A stretch of DNA of 64,000 bases from Sphingomonas chungangi (GTDB taxonomy: Bacteria; Pseudomonadota; Alphaproteobacteria; Sphingomonadales; Sphingomonadaceae), in the NCBI RefSeq assembly GCF_013778325.1, contig NZ_JACEIB010000027.1:186001-250000 (forward strand), written 5' to 3'. This document shows, piece by piece, positions 1 to 7,754 of this stretch. Position numbers and translations under genes: made by a program. Positions within the stretch are counted from its first letter, which is position 1, and every line of letters begins with the position of its first letter. The notes beneath the pieces are model-generated. The model did no database searches and was not told where the DNA came from. It saw only the letters and a list, made by a program, of their open reading frames with translations.

Positions 1-102
1 ATAGCCGACGTAGAGCCGTTCCAGCGCCGCGATCGGCCCGCGCCACGCCGAGCCGATGCGGAAACCCACGGCCCCCACCTGAACCGAGAAACGATGTCTC
101 AT
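1..102 (-). CDS. HprK-related kinase A, N-terminal fragment (runs off window)
   Basis: The reading frame starts at the ATG complementary to 100-102 and runs out of the window at base 1, so only about 34 residues are visible (MRHRFSVQVGAVGFRIG...). Its ATG overlaps the TGA of the upstream PqqD-like gene, so the two are translationally coupled. In proteobacteria a short PqqD-like chaperone is typically followed by an HprK-related kinase in the so-called HPr-rel-A system, whose function is unknown. The assignment rests mainly on this neighbourhood and on the N-terminal residues; the kinase P-loop lies outside the window. Confidence 0.55.
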   Translation of the reverse strand, partial: MRHRFSVQVGAVGFRIGSAWRGPIAALERLYVGY

Positions 103-365
103 GCCCGCCAGGCCAGCCCGGCGATCACCAGCTCCTCCATCCGCGCCGCGATGGCCTGCGGATCGGCATCGGGAAGGTCGAACTGCCGCGAAAGCCGCGC
201 CAACAGCGTGGGCGCGTCGGCCGGTCCCTCCGCCAACGCATCGAGCAGTTCGGGCGCGGGCGGCGCCAGTAGATGCGTCGCACCCGAGGGGCGGTGGTAG
301 ATCGCGACCAGCTCGTCCAGCGCGATCGTCAGCCGGGCCGCCGGAGGATCGGCCGCATAGCGCAT
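99..365 (-). CDS. PqqD-like peptide chaperone of the HPr-rel-A system
   Basis: An 88-residue protein with the size and layout of PqqD-type RiPP recognition proteins. The first two thirds have alternating hydrophobic strands (LDELVAIYHRPSGATHLL), followed by a helical stretch resembling a winged helix (ELLDALAEGPADAPTLLARL) and a last helix (EELVIAGLAW). PqqD-family proteins bind leader peptides of modified peptides. This subgroup is coupled to an HprK-related kinase, and the stop codon here overlaps the start of such a gene. Upstream on the same strand is a 142-residue exported protein that may belong to the system. The substrate is unknown. Confidence 0.7.
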   Translation of the reverse strand: MRYAADPPAARLTIALDELVAIYHRPSGATHLLAPPAPELLDALAEGPADAPTLLARLSRQFDLPDADPQAIAARMEELVIAGLAWRA

Positions 366-377
366 GTCAGGCGCCGC

Positions 378-806
378 TCAGCGCCCCGGCATCTGCAGGG
401 AGGCGTAGCAGGTGAAGCCGCTCGTACCGTGCTGGAGCCGGCGGATGTAATTGACGTAGGCCTGCCGCGCATTGGGGTCGAATCCCGCCGGCGACTGGCC
501 GTTGATCATCTTCCTCGCCTCGTCGCCCGTTACCGGGCGCGGCGCGGGCGCGAAGGCGCCCTGCGTGTTCGGCGCCACCAGCTTGCCGTCGGTCGTGATA
601 TATTTCCCGCCATGGGGCGGATCCGGGATCGGGATCTTGCAATTGAGCACCGAGGCCGCCGTCGACGCAAGCGCCGGCCGGATCGTCACCACCGACGAGG
701 CCGCGACCGCGCCGAGCATCAGCACGCCCCGCCGCCCCGTCGAAGCGAGGCGGTCGTTTCCGCCATTTTCGGCGGAATTCTCCGGCTTGTCACAATCCTC
801 GGCCAT
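378..806 (-). CDS. Uncharacterised exported protein next to the PqqD/HprK-like pair
   Basis: A 142-residue protein whose N-terminus has a twin-arginine-like segment (TGRRGVLMLGAVAASSVV) after about 22 polar residues, suggesting Tat or Sec export. The mature part is short, rich in Pro and Gly, and has two cysteines, one near residue 55 (LNCKIPIPDPP) and one near the C-terminus (FTCYASLQMPGR). I recognise no enzyme domain. It sits 12 bases upstream of the PqqD-like gene on the same strand, so it is probably part of the same operon and may be a substrate or partner of that system. This is inference from position only. Confidence 0.6.
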   Translation of the reverse strand: MAEDCDKPENSAENGGNDRLASTGRRGVLMLGAVAASSVVTIRPALASTAASVLNCKIPIPDPPHGGKYITTDGKLVAPNTQGAFAPAPRPVTGDEARKMINGQSPAGFDPNARQAYVNYIRRLQHGTSGFTCYASLQMPGR

Positions 807-906
807 CTAGCCCCCAAATGCGTTATGCCTCCTACCATAGACGTAAACGGAGCGACGCATAAAGGGGCGGTTCCACGGGATCGGTGCAAAGCGGGACGGG
901 TGACGG

Positions 907-2136
907 ATGGAGCGTATCGGTATCGCGGGCGTGATCGGCGTATTGGCACTGGCCTGCGGGCTGGCGCTGGCGCTCGCCGCCGCGGCCGAGCCGGTGACGC
1001 TCACGGCCGGTGTCCTGCTGGGCGTCGGCATCGCGCTGCTGATGTGGGTGGCACAACACTGGAGCCGCGAGCCCGAGGCCGAGGCGGAGCCCGCGCCGCC
1101 CCCCGCCCGGCCGGCGCCGAAGCTGGAGGATCTGCTCGGCGCGGTCGACGATCCGCTACTGCTCGTGGAAGGCCGGCAGGTGATGCGCGCCAATGCCGCG
1201 GCAATCCGCGTCCTCGGCGAGCATGTCGTCGGCGAGGACGTCCGCGTCGCGATCCGTCATCCCGTCGCTGCCGAGCTCCTGGCGGGCGAGTCCCACCTCG
1301 AGGGCAGCGTAGAGCTGATCGGACTGGGCGCGGCCGATCGCCACTGGCTGCTCTCCATCCAGCCGCTGGGCCAGGGCGCGAAGCTGGTGCGCCTGTCCGA
1401 CCGCACCGCGACCCGCGCCAGCGAACGCATCCGCGTCGATTTCGTCGCCAATGCCAGCCACGAACTGCGCACGCCGCTCGCCAGCCTGATCGGCTTCATT
1501 GAGACGCTGGAGGATGCCAACGGCCCGGACGAGGCCCCGGTGCGGGAGCGCTTCCTCAAGATCATGGCGGGCGAAGCGCGGCGCATGCAGAGGCTGGTCG
1601 ACGACCTGATCTCGCTCTCCCGGATCGAAGCGGACAAGCATCGCACCCCTGCCGACCCGATCGCGCTCGGCGCTCTGGCGCGCGAGACCGCCGACACGCT
1701 ACGCGGCGAACGCTGGCGGACCCGGATCGAACTGGCGGTCGAGGACGGCCTGCCGCCGGTGACGGGCGATCGCGCACAGCTCTCGCAGCTGCTCCACAAT
1801 CTCGTCGGCAACGCGCTCAAATATGGCGACCCGGAAAAGCCGGTGCGGGTGAAGGTGATGCGCAGCGGCACGACGATGATCAAGCTCGCGGTGGCGGACG
1901 AAGGCGAGGGCATCGCCGCCCAGCACCTGCCGCGCCTGACCGAGCGTTTCTATCGCGTCGATGCCGGCCGCAGCCGGCAGGCGGGCGGCACCGGCCTCGG
2001 CCTCGCCATCGTCAAGCATATCGTCGAGCGCCATCGCGGGCGGCTCGACATCACCAGCACGCAGGGCGTCGGCACAACGGTGACGGTGCTGCTGCCGATC
2101 GCGGCGGAGACGGGCCACAGCGTCGCGGCGGAGTGA
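907..2136 (+). CDS. phoR: Phosphate-regulon sensor histidine kinase PhoR
   Basis: A 409-residue membrane sensor kinase. Two N-terminal hydrophobic segments (about residues 4-25 and 33-48) are followed by a PAS-like region (about 75-160). The HisKA dimerisation box comes next with the phospho-accepting His185 in NASHELRTPL, then the ATPase domain with an N box (HNLVGNALKYG, near 297), a G1 motif (VADEGEGI) and a G2 motif (GGTGLGLAIVKHI). This architecture and the downstream pstS, phoU and phoB identify it as PhoR, which phosphorylates PhoB under phosphate limitation. The start lies close behind a purine-rich stretch (GGGACGGGTGACGG). A long inverted repeat separates it from pstS. Confidence 0.92.
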   Translation: MERIGIAGVIGVLALACGLALALAAAAEPVTLTAGVLLGVGIALLMWVAQHWSREPEAEAEPAPPPARPAPKLEDLLGAVDDPLLLVEGRQVMRANAAAIRVLGEHVVGEDVRVAIRHPVAAELLAGESHLEGSVELIGLGAADRHWLLSIQPLGQGAKLVRLSDRTATRASERIRVDFVANASHELRTPLASLIGFIETLEDANGPDEAPVRERFLKIMAGEARRMQRLVDDLISLSRIEADKHRTPADPIALGALARETADTLRGERWRTRIELAVEDGLPPVTGDRAQLSQLLHNLVGNALKYGDPEKPVRVKVMRSGTTMIKLAVADEGEGIAAQHLPRLTERFYRVDAGRSRQAGGTGLGLAIVKHIVERHRGRLDITSTQGVGTTVTVLLPIAAETGHSVAAE

Positions 2137-2145
2137 CGTCCTAAA

Positions 2146-2289
2146 GCCTTCTCCCGCCTTCGTGGGAGAGGGTTGGGTGAGGGTCTTCTTTTTTGCCGCA
2201 AGCGATCGCCGCAAAAAGAAGACCCTCATCCTCCCCGCCGCTGCTGACGCGGCGGGTCCCCTTCTTCTCCCGCGAAGGCGGGAGAAGGC
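2146..2289. repeat. Nested inverted repeat between phoR and pstS
   Basis: Outer arms 2146-2169 and about 2266-2289 are reverse complements of each other (core GCCTTCTCCCGCCTTCG) with one mismatch in 24. Inside them, 2179-2193 (GAGGGTCTTCTTTTT) is exactly complementary to 2213-2227. A third small dyad (CCCGCCGC/GCGGCGGG) lies at about 2234-2256. The whole block could fold into a long hairpin in RNA. It resembles the palindromic intergenic repeats scattered in sphingomonad genomes. It may attenuate read-through from phoR into pstS. Confidence 0.8.
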
Positions 2290-2323
2290 TTGTGTTGCAG
2301 CATCCCCGCGCTACCCAAGGCCC

Positions 2324-3214
2324 ATGCGCCGCCTCGCCCTCCTCTGCCTCCTCCCCCTCGCCGCCTGCTCGAAGGCGCCCACCGGCACCGCCCCACACCA
2401 GATCCACATCGCGGGTTCCAGCGCCGGCTACCTGCTCTCTACCGAGGTCGCCGAGCGGCTAATGCGCGAGGACCCGGACGTGCTGGCGCCCCTCGTCCGC
2501 GCCGGCGGCACCGGCGAGGGCATCGCCCGCTTCTGCGATCCCGACAACCCGACCCGACCCGACATCCTCATCACCACACGCGAGATGACCGCAGACGAGC
2601 GGGCCCGCTGCGCCGCCAACGGATCGAGCGACGTCGAGCAGAAGCAGATCGGCACCACCGCCGCCGCACTGGTCGAGGCGAAGGGCGCGCCGCCGATCCC
2701 CGGCCTCAACCGGATCGATGTCGCGAAGGCGCTCACTTCGAACGTGAAGACCTGGGCCGATGTTCGCCCCGGCCTGCCCGCGATCCCGATCGCGATCCAT
2801 GGCCCGACACCGACGCCCGGCATTGCCGACACGCTCTACGGCCCGTTCCTGCAGGACGGCGAGAAAGTCCGAACCGACGGTGCTTATACCGGCCACGGGG
2901 CCGACGCCGGGCTGGTCGCGCGTATCGTAGCCGGGAAACTGGGGACGGTCGGCATCGTTCCGCTCTCGCAGGCGCTAGCACACGAGGAGACATTGGCGGT
3001 CGTCCGCCTGGGGGATGGCTTGCCTGGCCTGGACGATGCGAAGGGCAATACCGCCGGCATGGCAAACACCTACGGCGACGCTCTGCCGCTCTTCATCGTC
3101 ACGCGGCCAAAAGACGCAAGCCGGATACCAGGCCTCGACCGCTTGCTGGACTATTACCGCGACGCACTCGCTCAGCCGCACAAGGAGTTCCAAGTCGTCA
3201 TGCCTATCCTCTGA
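2324..3214 (+). CDS. pstS: Phosphate-binding lipoprotein, PstS-like
   Basis: A 296-residue periplasmic solute-binding protein. The start at 2324 gives a lipoprotein signal (MRRLALLCLLPLAACSK) with the lipidated Cys at residue 15; the frame stays open further upstream but only through the inverted repeat. The mature part begins with IHIAGSSAGYLLSTEVAERL, typical of PstS phosphate loops, and contains GGTGEGIARFC and GHGADAGLVARIV, both fitting the phosphate-binding family. It lies between phoR and phoU. The permease and ATPase genes (pstC, pstA, pstB) that usually follow are not here, so its transporter partner must be elsewhere or it may act only in sensing. Confidence 0.85.
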   Translation: MRRLALLCLLPLAACSKAPTGTAPHQIHIAGSSAGYLLSTEVAERLMREDPDVLAPLVRAGGTGEGIARFCDPDNPTRPDILITTREMTADERARCAANGSSDVEQKQIGTTAAALVEAKGAPPIPGLNRIDVAKALTSNVKTWADVRPGLPAIPIAIHGPTPTPGIADTLYGPFLQDGEKVRTDGAYTGHGADAGLVARIVAGKLGTVGIVPLSQALAHEETLAVVRLGDGLPGLDDAKGNTAGMANTYGDALPLFIVTRPKDASRIPGLDRLLDYYRDALAQPHKEFQVVMPIL

Positions 3215-3229
3215 CCGCCTTGACCCGAT

Positions 3230-3240
3230 ATTGTAACAAT
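3230..3240. promoter_or_regulatory. Short palindrome upstream of phoU
   Basis: ATTGTAACAAT is a perfect dyad (5-1-5) in the 94-base gap between pstS and phoU. It is AT-rich compared with its surroundings. It does not match the classical PhoB box (tandem CTGTCAT-like repeats). A regulatory role is only a possibility. Confidence 0.3.
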
Positions 3241-3308
3241 TGCCGTGCAGAGGCGTCGCCGGCGCATCCACCTTTCGTTCGCGGCCGGCGCGGACTAGGC
3301 TGTGGCGC

Positions 3309-4034
3309 ATGACTGGGGACTTTCAAGACATGGCGAGCACGGGCCACACCGTTAAGGCGTTCGACAGCGATCTGGGGCAGATTCGCGGCCTCGTCTCCGA
3401 GATGGGCGGCCGCGCCGAGGCGGCGATCAGCGCCTCGATCCAGGCGCTCCAGCGCATCGACCTTGAGGCGGCCGCGCAGGTGGTGCAGGAAGATCGCCGG
3501 ATCGACGAGCTGGAAGCCGAGATCGAGCGTGCCGTGCTCCGCCTGATCGCGCTGCGCGCGCCGCTCGCCGACGACCTGCGCGACGCCGTCGCCGCGCTCA
3601 AGATTTCGGGAGTGATCGAGCGCATCGGCGACTATGCCAAGAACATCGCCAAGCGCGTGCCCCTGCTGTCCGAGATGCGCTCGTCCGAGCCGATGGCGAT
3701 CCTGCCGGCAATGGCGCGGTCGGTCTCCGACATGGTGCGCGGCGCGCTCGACGCCTATGCCGCGCGTGACGCCGCCGGCGCGGTCGCGGTGCAGGAAGCC
3801 GATCGCCACGTCGACGATTTCTACAACTCGCTGTTCCGGACGCTCCTCACGTACATGATGGAGAACCCGACCAGCATCACGGAGTCGGCGCACCTGCTCT
3901 TCATCGCCAAGAATCTGGAGCGGATCGGCGATCACGCCACCAACATCGCCGAGATGGTGTTCTTCGCCGCCACCGGCGAACAGCTGATCGAGCGCCCGCG
4001 TGGCGGCGATCCGCTGGCGGTGGAGGCGGAGTAA
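3309..4034 (+). CDS. phoU: Phosphate signalling regulator PhoU
   Basis: A 241-residue all-helical protein with two PhoU repeats. Each contains the metal-binding type signature, the first around ISGVIERIGDYAKNIAKR and the second around IAKNLERIGDHATNIAEMV. PhoU couples the Pst transporter to PhoR and represses the Pho response when phosphate is plentiful. The start at 3309 (MTGDFQDMASTG) is chosen because it gives a normal family length; the ATG at 3330 is a close alternative. phoB follows after 4 bases. The unusual point is that pstCAB, its usual partners, are absent from this locus. Confidence 0.93.
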   Translation: MTGDFQDMASTGHTVKAFDSDLGQIRGLVSEMGGRAEAAISASIQALQRIDLEAAAQVVQEDRRIDELEAEIERAVLRLIALRAPLADDLRDAVAALKISGVIERIGDYAKNIAKRVPLLSEMRSSEPMAILPAMARSVSDMVRGALDAYAARDAAGAVAVQEADRHVDDFYNSLFRTLLTYMMENPTSITESAHLLFIAKNLERIGDHATNIAEMVFFAATGEQLIERPRGGDPLAVEAE

Positions 4035-4038
4035 CGCG

Positions 4039-4737
4039 ATGCCCGGACGGGTATTGCTGGTCGAGGACGACGCGGCGCTGGCCGAGCTCGTCTCGTGGCA
4101 TCTCGAGCGTGAGGGCTTCGACGTCGAGCGCACGCCCGACGGCGAGGAGGCGCTGTTGCTTGCCGCCGAGCAGACGCCGGATCTGGTGCTGCTCGACTGG
4201 ATGGTCGAGGGCCTGTCGGGCATCGAGGTGTGCCGACGCCTGCGCCGCCGCCCCGAGACCGCCAACCTGCCGATCATCATGCTCACCGCGCGCGGCGAGG
4301 AAGAGGATCGCGTGCGCGGCCTCGAAACCGGCGCCGACGACTACGTGACCAAGCCCTTCTCGCCCCGCGAGCTGCTCGCCCGCGTCTCGGCGGTGCTGCG
4401 CCGCGTGCGCCCGGCGCTGGCCGGCGAGCGGCTGGAATATGGCGGCATCGAGATGGACCTGGTCGGCCACAAGGTCCGCCGCGACGGCTCGCCGATCGCG
4501 CTCGGACCGACCGAGTTCCGACTGCTCCGTCACTTCCTCGAACATCCCGGCCGCGTCTTCTCGCGCGAACGGCTGCTGGACTCGGTCTGGGGCCGCGAGG
4601 CAGACATCGAACCGCGCACGGTGGACGTCCACATCCGCCGCCTGCGCAAGGCGATCAACGACGATGGCGCGATGCCGGACATCATCCGCACCGTCCGCTC
4701 GGCAGGCTATGCGCTGGATTCCGAAGGCACTGCGTAA
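4039..4737 (+). CDS. phoB: Phosphate response regulator PhoB
   Basis: A 232-residue OmpR/PhoB-family regulator. The receiver domain has the acidic pair Glu9/Asp10, phosphorylation site Asp53 (LVLLDWMVEG) and the conserved Lys in DDYVTKPFSPREL. The winged-helix DNA-binding domain starts near residue 130 (GPTEFRLLRHFLEHPGRVFS) and contains RTVDVHIRRLRKAI. When phosphorylated by PhoR it activates phosphate-starvation genes. It starts 4 bases after phoU, so the genes are cotranscribed. Confidence 0.95.
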   Translation: MPGRVLLVEDDAALAELVSWHLEREGFDVERTPDGEEALLLAAEQTPDLVLLDWMVEGLSGIEVCRRLRRRPETANLPIIMLTARGEEEDRVRGLETGADDYVTKPFSPRELLARVSAVLRRVRPALAGERLEYGGIEMDLVGHKVRRDGSPIALGPTEFRLLRHFLEHPGRVFSRERLLDSVWGREADIEPRTVDVHIRRLRKAINDDGAMPDIIRTVRSAGYALDSEGTA

Positions 4738-4817
4738 CCCCGCCTAATCGCAACGATTATCGCCCGATCCGGACATTTCCGGCACTCCCGTCGCAACGCA
4801 GGACGGGATGGCGGATC

Positions 4818-5954
4818 ATGACGGGACTGACAGGCGTAGCGACGCAGCCGGCCAACACCACGACAACCGGCGCGGGTGGCAATCCGCCCAGCCTCAAGAC
4901 ACTGGCGCAGACGGCCAGCATCGGCGACCTGGCCCTACACATCCAGGCGCATCCCAAGGATCGCCAGGCGCTGGAGACGGCGATGGTCAAGGCCGGCCGC
5001 ACCGGAGACGTCTCCCGCCTGAACCAGATGCTGCAGACCGAGCTGCCGCACTGGATTCCCTATCACAAGATCGGCGGCCCGGCCTATTTCGCCCGCACGC
5101 CAGCCGATCCGGTCAACAGCATCGCGACCAGCCCGGTCTGGCCCGGCCTCGTCAAGTCCGGCCAGTTCACCGCCTCCGAGCAGCGGGTGATCAGCCGGAT
5201 GGCGATGAACGAGGGCCATCTCGACTCGGTCCAGTCCTACGACGATCAGGCGATGACGATGGGCGCCATGCAGAAGACGATCGCGCCCAACGGCACCGGC
5301 GAATTGTCCAAGCAGGTCTATGATTTCTCCCGTGCCAACCCGGCAGGGTACAAGAGCCTGTTCGCCGACAAGGGCTGGACGGTCGCCCACACCGGCAAGG
5401 GCACCGGTTCCGGCGATTACACGATGACCTTCACGGCGAACGGCAAGGCGATGACGCCCGCGCAGACCGTCGCCTACATCAAGGACAAGGCGAGCCCCGA
5501 TCAGTGGAACGCGGCGCTCGATCCGCTTCTCAAGGCCGGTCGCGATCCCGCCTTCCAGGCTTTCCAGATCAAGGATTTCAAGCCACGGCTCGATACCGCG
5601 ATGGCGGTCGTACCGAAGGGCACGGCCTATACGCAGCCGGTCTCCTCCTATCTCACGTCCGAGCAGGGCGCGGCGTTGGTACTGGACGAGAGCGTCAACC
5701 GGCCCGGCCATGTCGCTGGCACGCTCGGCAAGACGCTCGACGCCTTCTACGCGGCGAATCCGAAGGCGCCGGCCGATCCGACCCAGTGGACGGCGGCCCA
5801 GCGCGCGGACTATGAACCCAAGATCGTGACCGAATTCATCGCCCAGCGTGACATGCCCAAAGTCATGACCGATCCCGCGGCCCGTGCCGACCGCATCGTC
5901 GGCTCCGGAACGACGCTCAGCGCCGCGCCGGGATCGTTCGTGCGCACGCCCTGA
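4818..5954 (+). CDS. Lysozyme-like protein without signal peptide (hypothetical)
   Basis: A 378-residue protein of unknown function. The first 30 residues are rich in Thr, Ala and Gly and contain no signal peptide. Residues about 122-165 hold a motif (RMAMNEGHLDSVQSYDDQ, then MTMGAMQKT) that resembles the catalytic region of lysozyme or chitosanase-fold enzymes, in which a Glu (here Glu132) follows a helix and is followed by a short Asp-containing strand. A region around residue 170 (GELSKQVYDFSRANP) also fits that pattern. The stop codon overlaps the start of a secreted 211-residue protein. Peptidoglycan or polysaccharide cleavage is therefore possible but unproven. Confidence 0.55.
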   Translation: MTGLTGVATQPANTTTTGAGGNPPSLKTLAQTASIGDLALHIQAHPKDRQALETAMVKAGRTGDVSRLNQMLQTELPHWIPYHKIGGPAYFARTPADPVNSIATSPVWPGLVKSGQFTASEQRVISRMAMNEGHLDSVQSYDDQAMTMGAMQKTIAPNGTGELSKQVYDFSRANPAGYKSLFADKGWTVAHTGKGTGSGDYTMTFTANGKAMTPAQTVAYIKDKASPDQWNAALDPLLKAGRDPAFQAFQIKDFKPRLDTAMAVVPKGTAYTQPVSSYLTSEQGAALVLDESVNRPGHVAGTLGKTLDAFYAANPKAPADPTQWTAAQRADYEPKIVTEFIAQRDMPKVMTDPAARADRIVGSGTTLSAAPGSFVRTP

Positions 5955-6589
5955 TGGCACTGCCGCTTCTCCTGATCGCGACGGCCGCGAGCGCCAGCCT
6001 GGCGCCCCCCGTCTCGACATGGCGGATCGAGGGGCAGCCGGGCGCCGTCACCAGCGTGACGGGCGAGATCAGGACGGGCGGCCGCCTCGTCGGCGATCAG
6101 ATGGTCTCGGATCCGGACATGATCACCGACGAGCGCGGCATATTCGGCCATGCGCCCGTCAAGCCCGGCGGTTGCGGGTGGGCATCGGCGGTGCGCCCCT
6201 TCACCCGCCTGCGCCGCTTCGCCGCCGACGGGCGGCTGCTGTGGGAATGGCATGTCGATCGCGAACAGCAGGCGATCCGGTTGCTCGGCTCGCAGGATGG
6301 CGATTGCCTTTCGCCCGACGGCGGGCGGCTGAGCGTCGGCATCTATCGCTTCGCGCCCGGCGAGCCGGTCTCCGCGCTTGGCCAGGGTGTCGTCCGGGTG
6401 GATCACCGACCGGATTTCGTCGAGGCGGTCGGGTTGCGATCGCACAAGGCGTTCGGCGGCGGGCCGGATACGGATCTCGTCGGCTGGAAGCGCGGCAGCC
6501 CCGCGACCCTGCTGTTCGACATCGTCGACGACGAGGGCAAGACGGTGAGCCACGATCAGGCGGTGCTGGGCAGCCCCCGCAAGCGCTGA
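5954..6589 (+). CDS. Secreted protein of unknown function, coupled to the lysozyme-like gene
   Basis: A 211-residue protein with a short Sec signal peptide (MALPLLLIATAASASLA, cleavage near residue 15-17). The mature part is predicted to be mostly beta-strand and has two cysteines (GGCGWASAV and DGDCLSPDG) that could form a disulfide in the periplasm. No family is recognised. Its ATG overlaps the TGA of the preceding gene (TGATG), which suggests joint expression. A periplasmic partner beside a signal-less putative cell-wall hydrolase could be an immunity protein or an inhibitor, but this is inference. Confidence 0.5.
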   Translation: MALPLLLIATAASASLAPPVSTWRIEGQPGAVTSVTGEIRTGGRLVGDQMVSDPDMITDERGIFGHAPVKPGGCGWASAVRPFTRLRRFAADGRLLWEWHVDREQQAIRLLGSQDGDCLSPDGGRLSVGIYRFAPGEPVSALGQGVVRVDHRPDFVEAVGLRSHKAFGGGPDTDLVGWKRGSPATLLFDIVDDEGKTVSHDQAVLGSPRKR

Positions 6590-6619
6590 CGCCGGGACGC
6601 GGGGGCGGCCCCGGCGTTT
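6589..6619. terminator. Bidirectional terminator between convergent genes
   Basis: ACGCCGGG (6589-6596) pairs with CCCGGCGT (6610-6617) and is followed by TTT. It lies between the stop of the secreted protein gene and the stop of the oppositely oriented glycine-zipper gene, where a shared terminator is expected. Confidence 0.6.
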
Positions 6620-6623
6620 CGAA

Positions 6624-7514
6624 CTACCAGCGCCGGCGATAGTAGCCGCGCGGTCCGTGATAATAGTCGCGCGGAGCCCAGCCATAATGGCGGTAATACC
6701 AGACGTGATAGGGATAGGGCCGATAGGTCCACACCCCGCCATACATCACCCATGGACGATACCAGCCCGGCGCCGCATAGGCGTAGCTCGGCCCGCCATA
6801 GGCGAAGGCAGGGGCACCGCCGCGCACCACGAAGCCGGGCGGACAGCCGGGGCTCGTCGCATTGCTGTTCGACCCGCTGGCGACGGCCGCGCCGCCGAGC
6901 GCCCCCACGCCCGCTCCGACCAGCGCTCCGGCACCGCGATCGTGGCGTCCCGCGACGCCGGCCCCGAGCAGCGCGCCGATCGCACCGCCGATCACCGCGC
7001 CTGCGCCGGTATCGGCATGCGCCTTCACGCAATAGGCCTGCGCCCACTGCTGGGCATAAGCGGCATATTGCTGATCCTGCGCGGCCTGCTGCCCGGCATC
7101 CGGGCCCGCCTGATAACCGGGGGGCGGCGGGGGCGGCTGCGAGCCGTCATATCCGGATGGCGGCGGCGGGGGCGGCGTCTGCGATCCGCTATAGCCATAA
7201 TAGCCGTTCGAGGGCGGCGCCGAAGAATATTGCCCGCTCTGCCCCGGAGGCGGCGGCGCATAGCCACCTTGAGCAGGCGGCGGGGGCGGATATCCGCCCT
7301 GACCCTGCGACGGAGGCGGTCCCCCATTGTCGTCATAGTAGCCGTCGCCCTGCCCCTGCTGGTCGTCATAACCCGGCGGCGGCGCGGACTGGTAGGAATC
7401 GTAATCGCCCTGGGCGGGCGGCTGCGCAAGCGCGGCCGTCGCCCCCGACGAGACCAGCATGGCGGACGCGCCGGCCAGCAGCAACAAGCGATGCGACATG
7501 GTACCGCTCTGCAT
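6624..7514 (-). CDS. Glycine-zipper outer-envelope protein with Pro/Gly/Gln-rich repeats
   Basis: A 296-residue exported protein. The start at 7514 (MQSGTMSHRLLLLAGASAML) is preceded by GAGG at a suitable distance; the signal peptide ends near ATAALAQ. Residues about 30-155 are low-complexity, with repeated PPPPP, GGY and PPPGY units. A glycine-zipper two-TM segment follows (GAVIGGAIGALLGAGVAG and GALVGAGVGALGGAAVASG), which in this family inserts into the outer membrane or envelope. The C-terminus is rich in Tyr, Trp, His and Arg (YPYHVWYYRHYGWAPR). Probably a structural envelope protein; function unknown. Confidence 0.7.
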   Translation of the reverse strand: MQSGTMSHRLLLLAGASAMLVSSGATAALAQPPAQGDYDSYQSAPPPGYDDQQGQGDGYYDDNGGPPPSQGQGGYPPPPPAQGGYAPPPPGQSGQYSSAPPSNGYYGYSGSQTPPPPPPSGYDGSQPPPPPPGYQAGPDAGQQAAQDQQYAAYAQQWAQAYCVKAHADTGAGAVIGGAIGALLGAGVAGRHDRGAGALVGAGVGALGGAAVASGSNSNATSPGCPPGFVVRGGAPAFAYGGPSYAYAAPGWYRPWVMYGGVWTYRPYPYHVWYYRHYGWAPRDYYHGPRGYYRRRW

Positions 7515-7578
7515 ATCGAACCTCGAAAAAAGCAACCCTGCCGCGAGGCTTGTCGGCCTCCACGACTGAACCGGGCCT

Positions 7579-7606
7579 GACCATCCGGTACCGACCATCC
7601 GGTACC
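7579..7606. repeat. Tandem 14-bp direct repeat
   Basis: GACCATCCGGTACC occurs twice head to tail (7579-7592 and 7593-7606). Each copy carries a near-palindromic core (GGTACC). It lies upstream of the glycine-zipper gene on one strand and of the aceA leader on the other, so it may be a binding site, or simply a duplication. Confidence 0.7.
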
Positions 7607-7613
7607 GATCACA

Positions 7614-7630
7614 TTGTCACAATATGACAA
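7614..7630. promoter_or_regulatory. Operator-like palindrome upstream of the aceA operon
   Basis: TTGTCA-CAATA-TGACAA is a perfect 6-5-6 dyad. A further TGTCA half-site follows at about 7639-7643. It lies about 125 bases before the small ORF that precedes aceA. The spacing suits a dimeric regulator of the glyoxylate shunt; the protein that binds is not identified. Confidence 0.5.
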
Positions 7631-7754
7631 AATGATCGTGTCATGCAGCTACCAAACGTCACTTATCGTCCTTCAAATGCCGGACCGATAGGCGCATCTC
7701 CCCGTTCATGACGCGATCCCGCCGCTGCGGATCGCCACGAAACGGAGAGACACG

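Noticed and set aside
2162-2323. Extended N-terminus of the PstS-like protein starting at 2162
   Set aside because: It would translate the nested inverted repeat; the ATG at 2324 gives a proper lipoprotein signal.
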